Part shown: positions 22,236-22,283 of the stretch, piece after piece
Layout of the letters: the number at the start of each line of letters is the position of its first letter
Position numbering within the stretch: the first letter of the stretch is position 1
Assembly (NCBI GenBank): GCA_020026355.1
Contig: JAHHQP010000031.1
Span: 1 to 22,283 of the forward strand
Length of the DNA stretch: 22,283 bases
Source: Bacteroidales bacterium
Lineage (GTDB): Bacteria > Bacteroidota > Bacteroidia > Bacteroidales > UBA932
Direction: 5' to 3'
Position numbers and translations under genes: made by a program
Notes under the pieces: generated by a model
Database searches by the model: none
Seen by the model: the letters and a program-made list of their open reading frames with translations, nothing else
Told to the model about the DNA's origin: nothing

Positions 22236-22283
22236 ATATTTCTTAGTCGATAGGACATCGAACTGAAAACAAAACTTCTTTAC

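Noticed and set aside
1..22283. CRISPR array, insertion sequence, toxin-antitoxin pair or biosynthetic cluster
   Set aside because: I looked on both strands and saw no repeat-spacer series, transposase, paired toxin gene or assembly-line enzymes.

Overview
The window reads as chromosomal DNA from a member of the Bacteroidales. Four things point there: small genes of Bacteroidota-restricted families (DUF4295, DUF4296, DUF4199, DUF3575), a FimA/Mfa-type fimbrial locus, repeated TAnnTTTG -7 promoter boxes of the Bacteroidota sigma factor, and A/T-rich starts that mostly lack Shine-Dalgarno sequences. Base composition is moderate, with much CCG/CGG codon use. The genus cannot be fixed; an uncultured gut or rumen lineage is a guess.

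Left part (1-6.5 kb), minus strand. A small ribbon-helix-helix-like protein (100-330) and tRNA-Leu(CAG) (403-484) sit downstream of a compact five-gene operon for a type V (FimA/Mfa1-like) pilus. In transcription order it encodes a zincin-like lipoprotein, a DUF3575 beta-barrel, a DUF3868/OmpA-like lipoprotein, a fimbrillin lipoprotein and a FimB/Mfa2-like lipoprotein. Gaps are 13 bp or less, with one ATGA overlap. A -7 box and an 11-bp inverted repeat lie just upstream.

Middle (6.5-14 kb), minus strand. A housekeeping operon runs ftsY > pheT > DUF4296 lipoprotein > amidohydrolase > radical SAM > dtd > deoC. It is tightly packed and ends in a clear terminator at 6467-6499.

Translation block (14-19.4 kb), minus strand. 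thrS > infC > rpmI > rplT > lepB is followed by a separately promoted rpmB > rpmG > DUF4295 unit with its own strong terminator (13944-13983). infC has no ATG, GTG or TTG at its proper N-terminus; it appears to start at ATC or ATT behind a full AGGAGG, which is notable in a phylum that rarely uses Shine-Dalgarno sequences.

Right part (19.4-22.3 kb). A divergent promoter region separates thrS from a plus-strand pair encoding a DUF4199 membrane protein and a membrane-anchored GT2 glycosyltransferase. These converge on a minus-strand pair encoding a nitroreductase and a DUF1963 protein.

No gene-free stretch exceeds 300 bp. I saw no insertion sequence, phage gene or CRISPR array. The most interesting region is the pilus operon with its putative dedicated metalloprotease and promoter-embedded inverted repeat, followed by the infC start.
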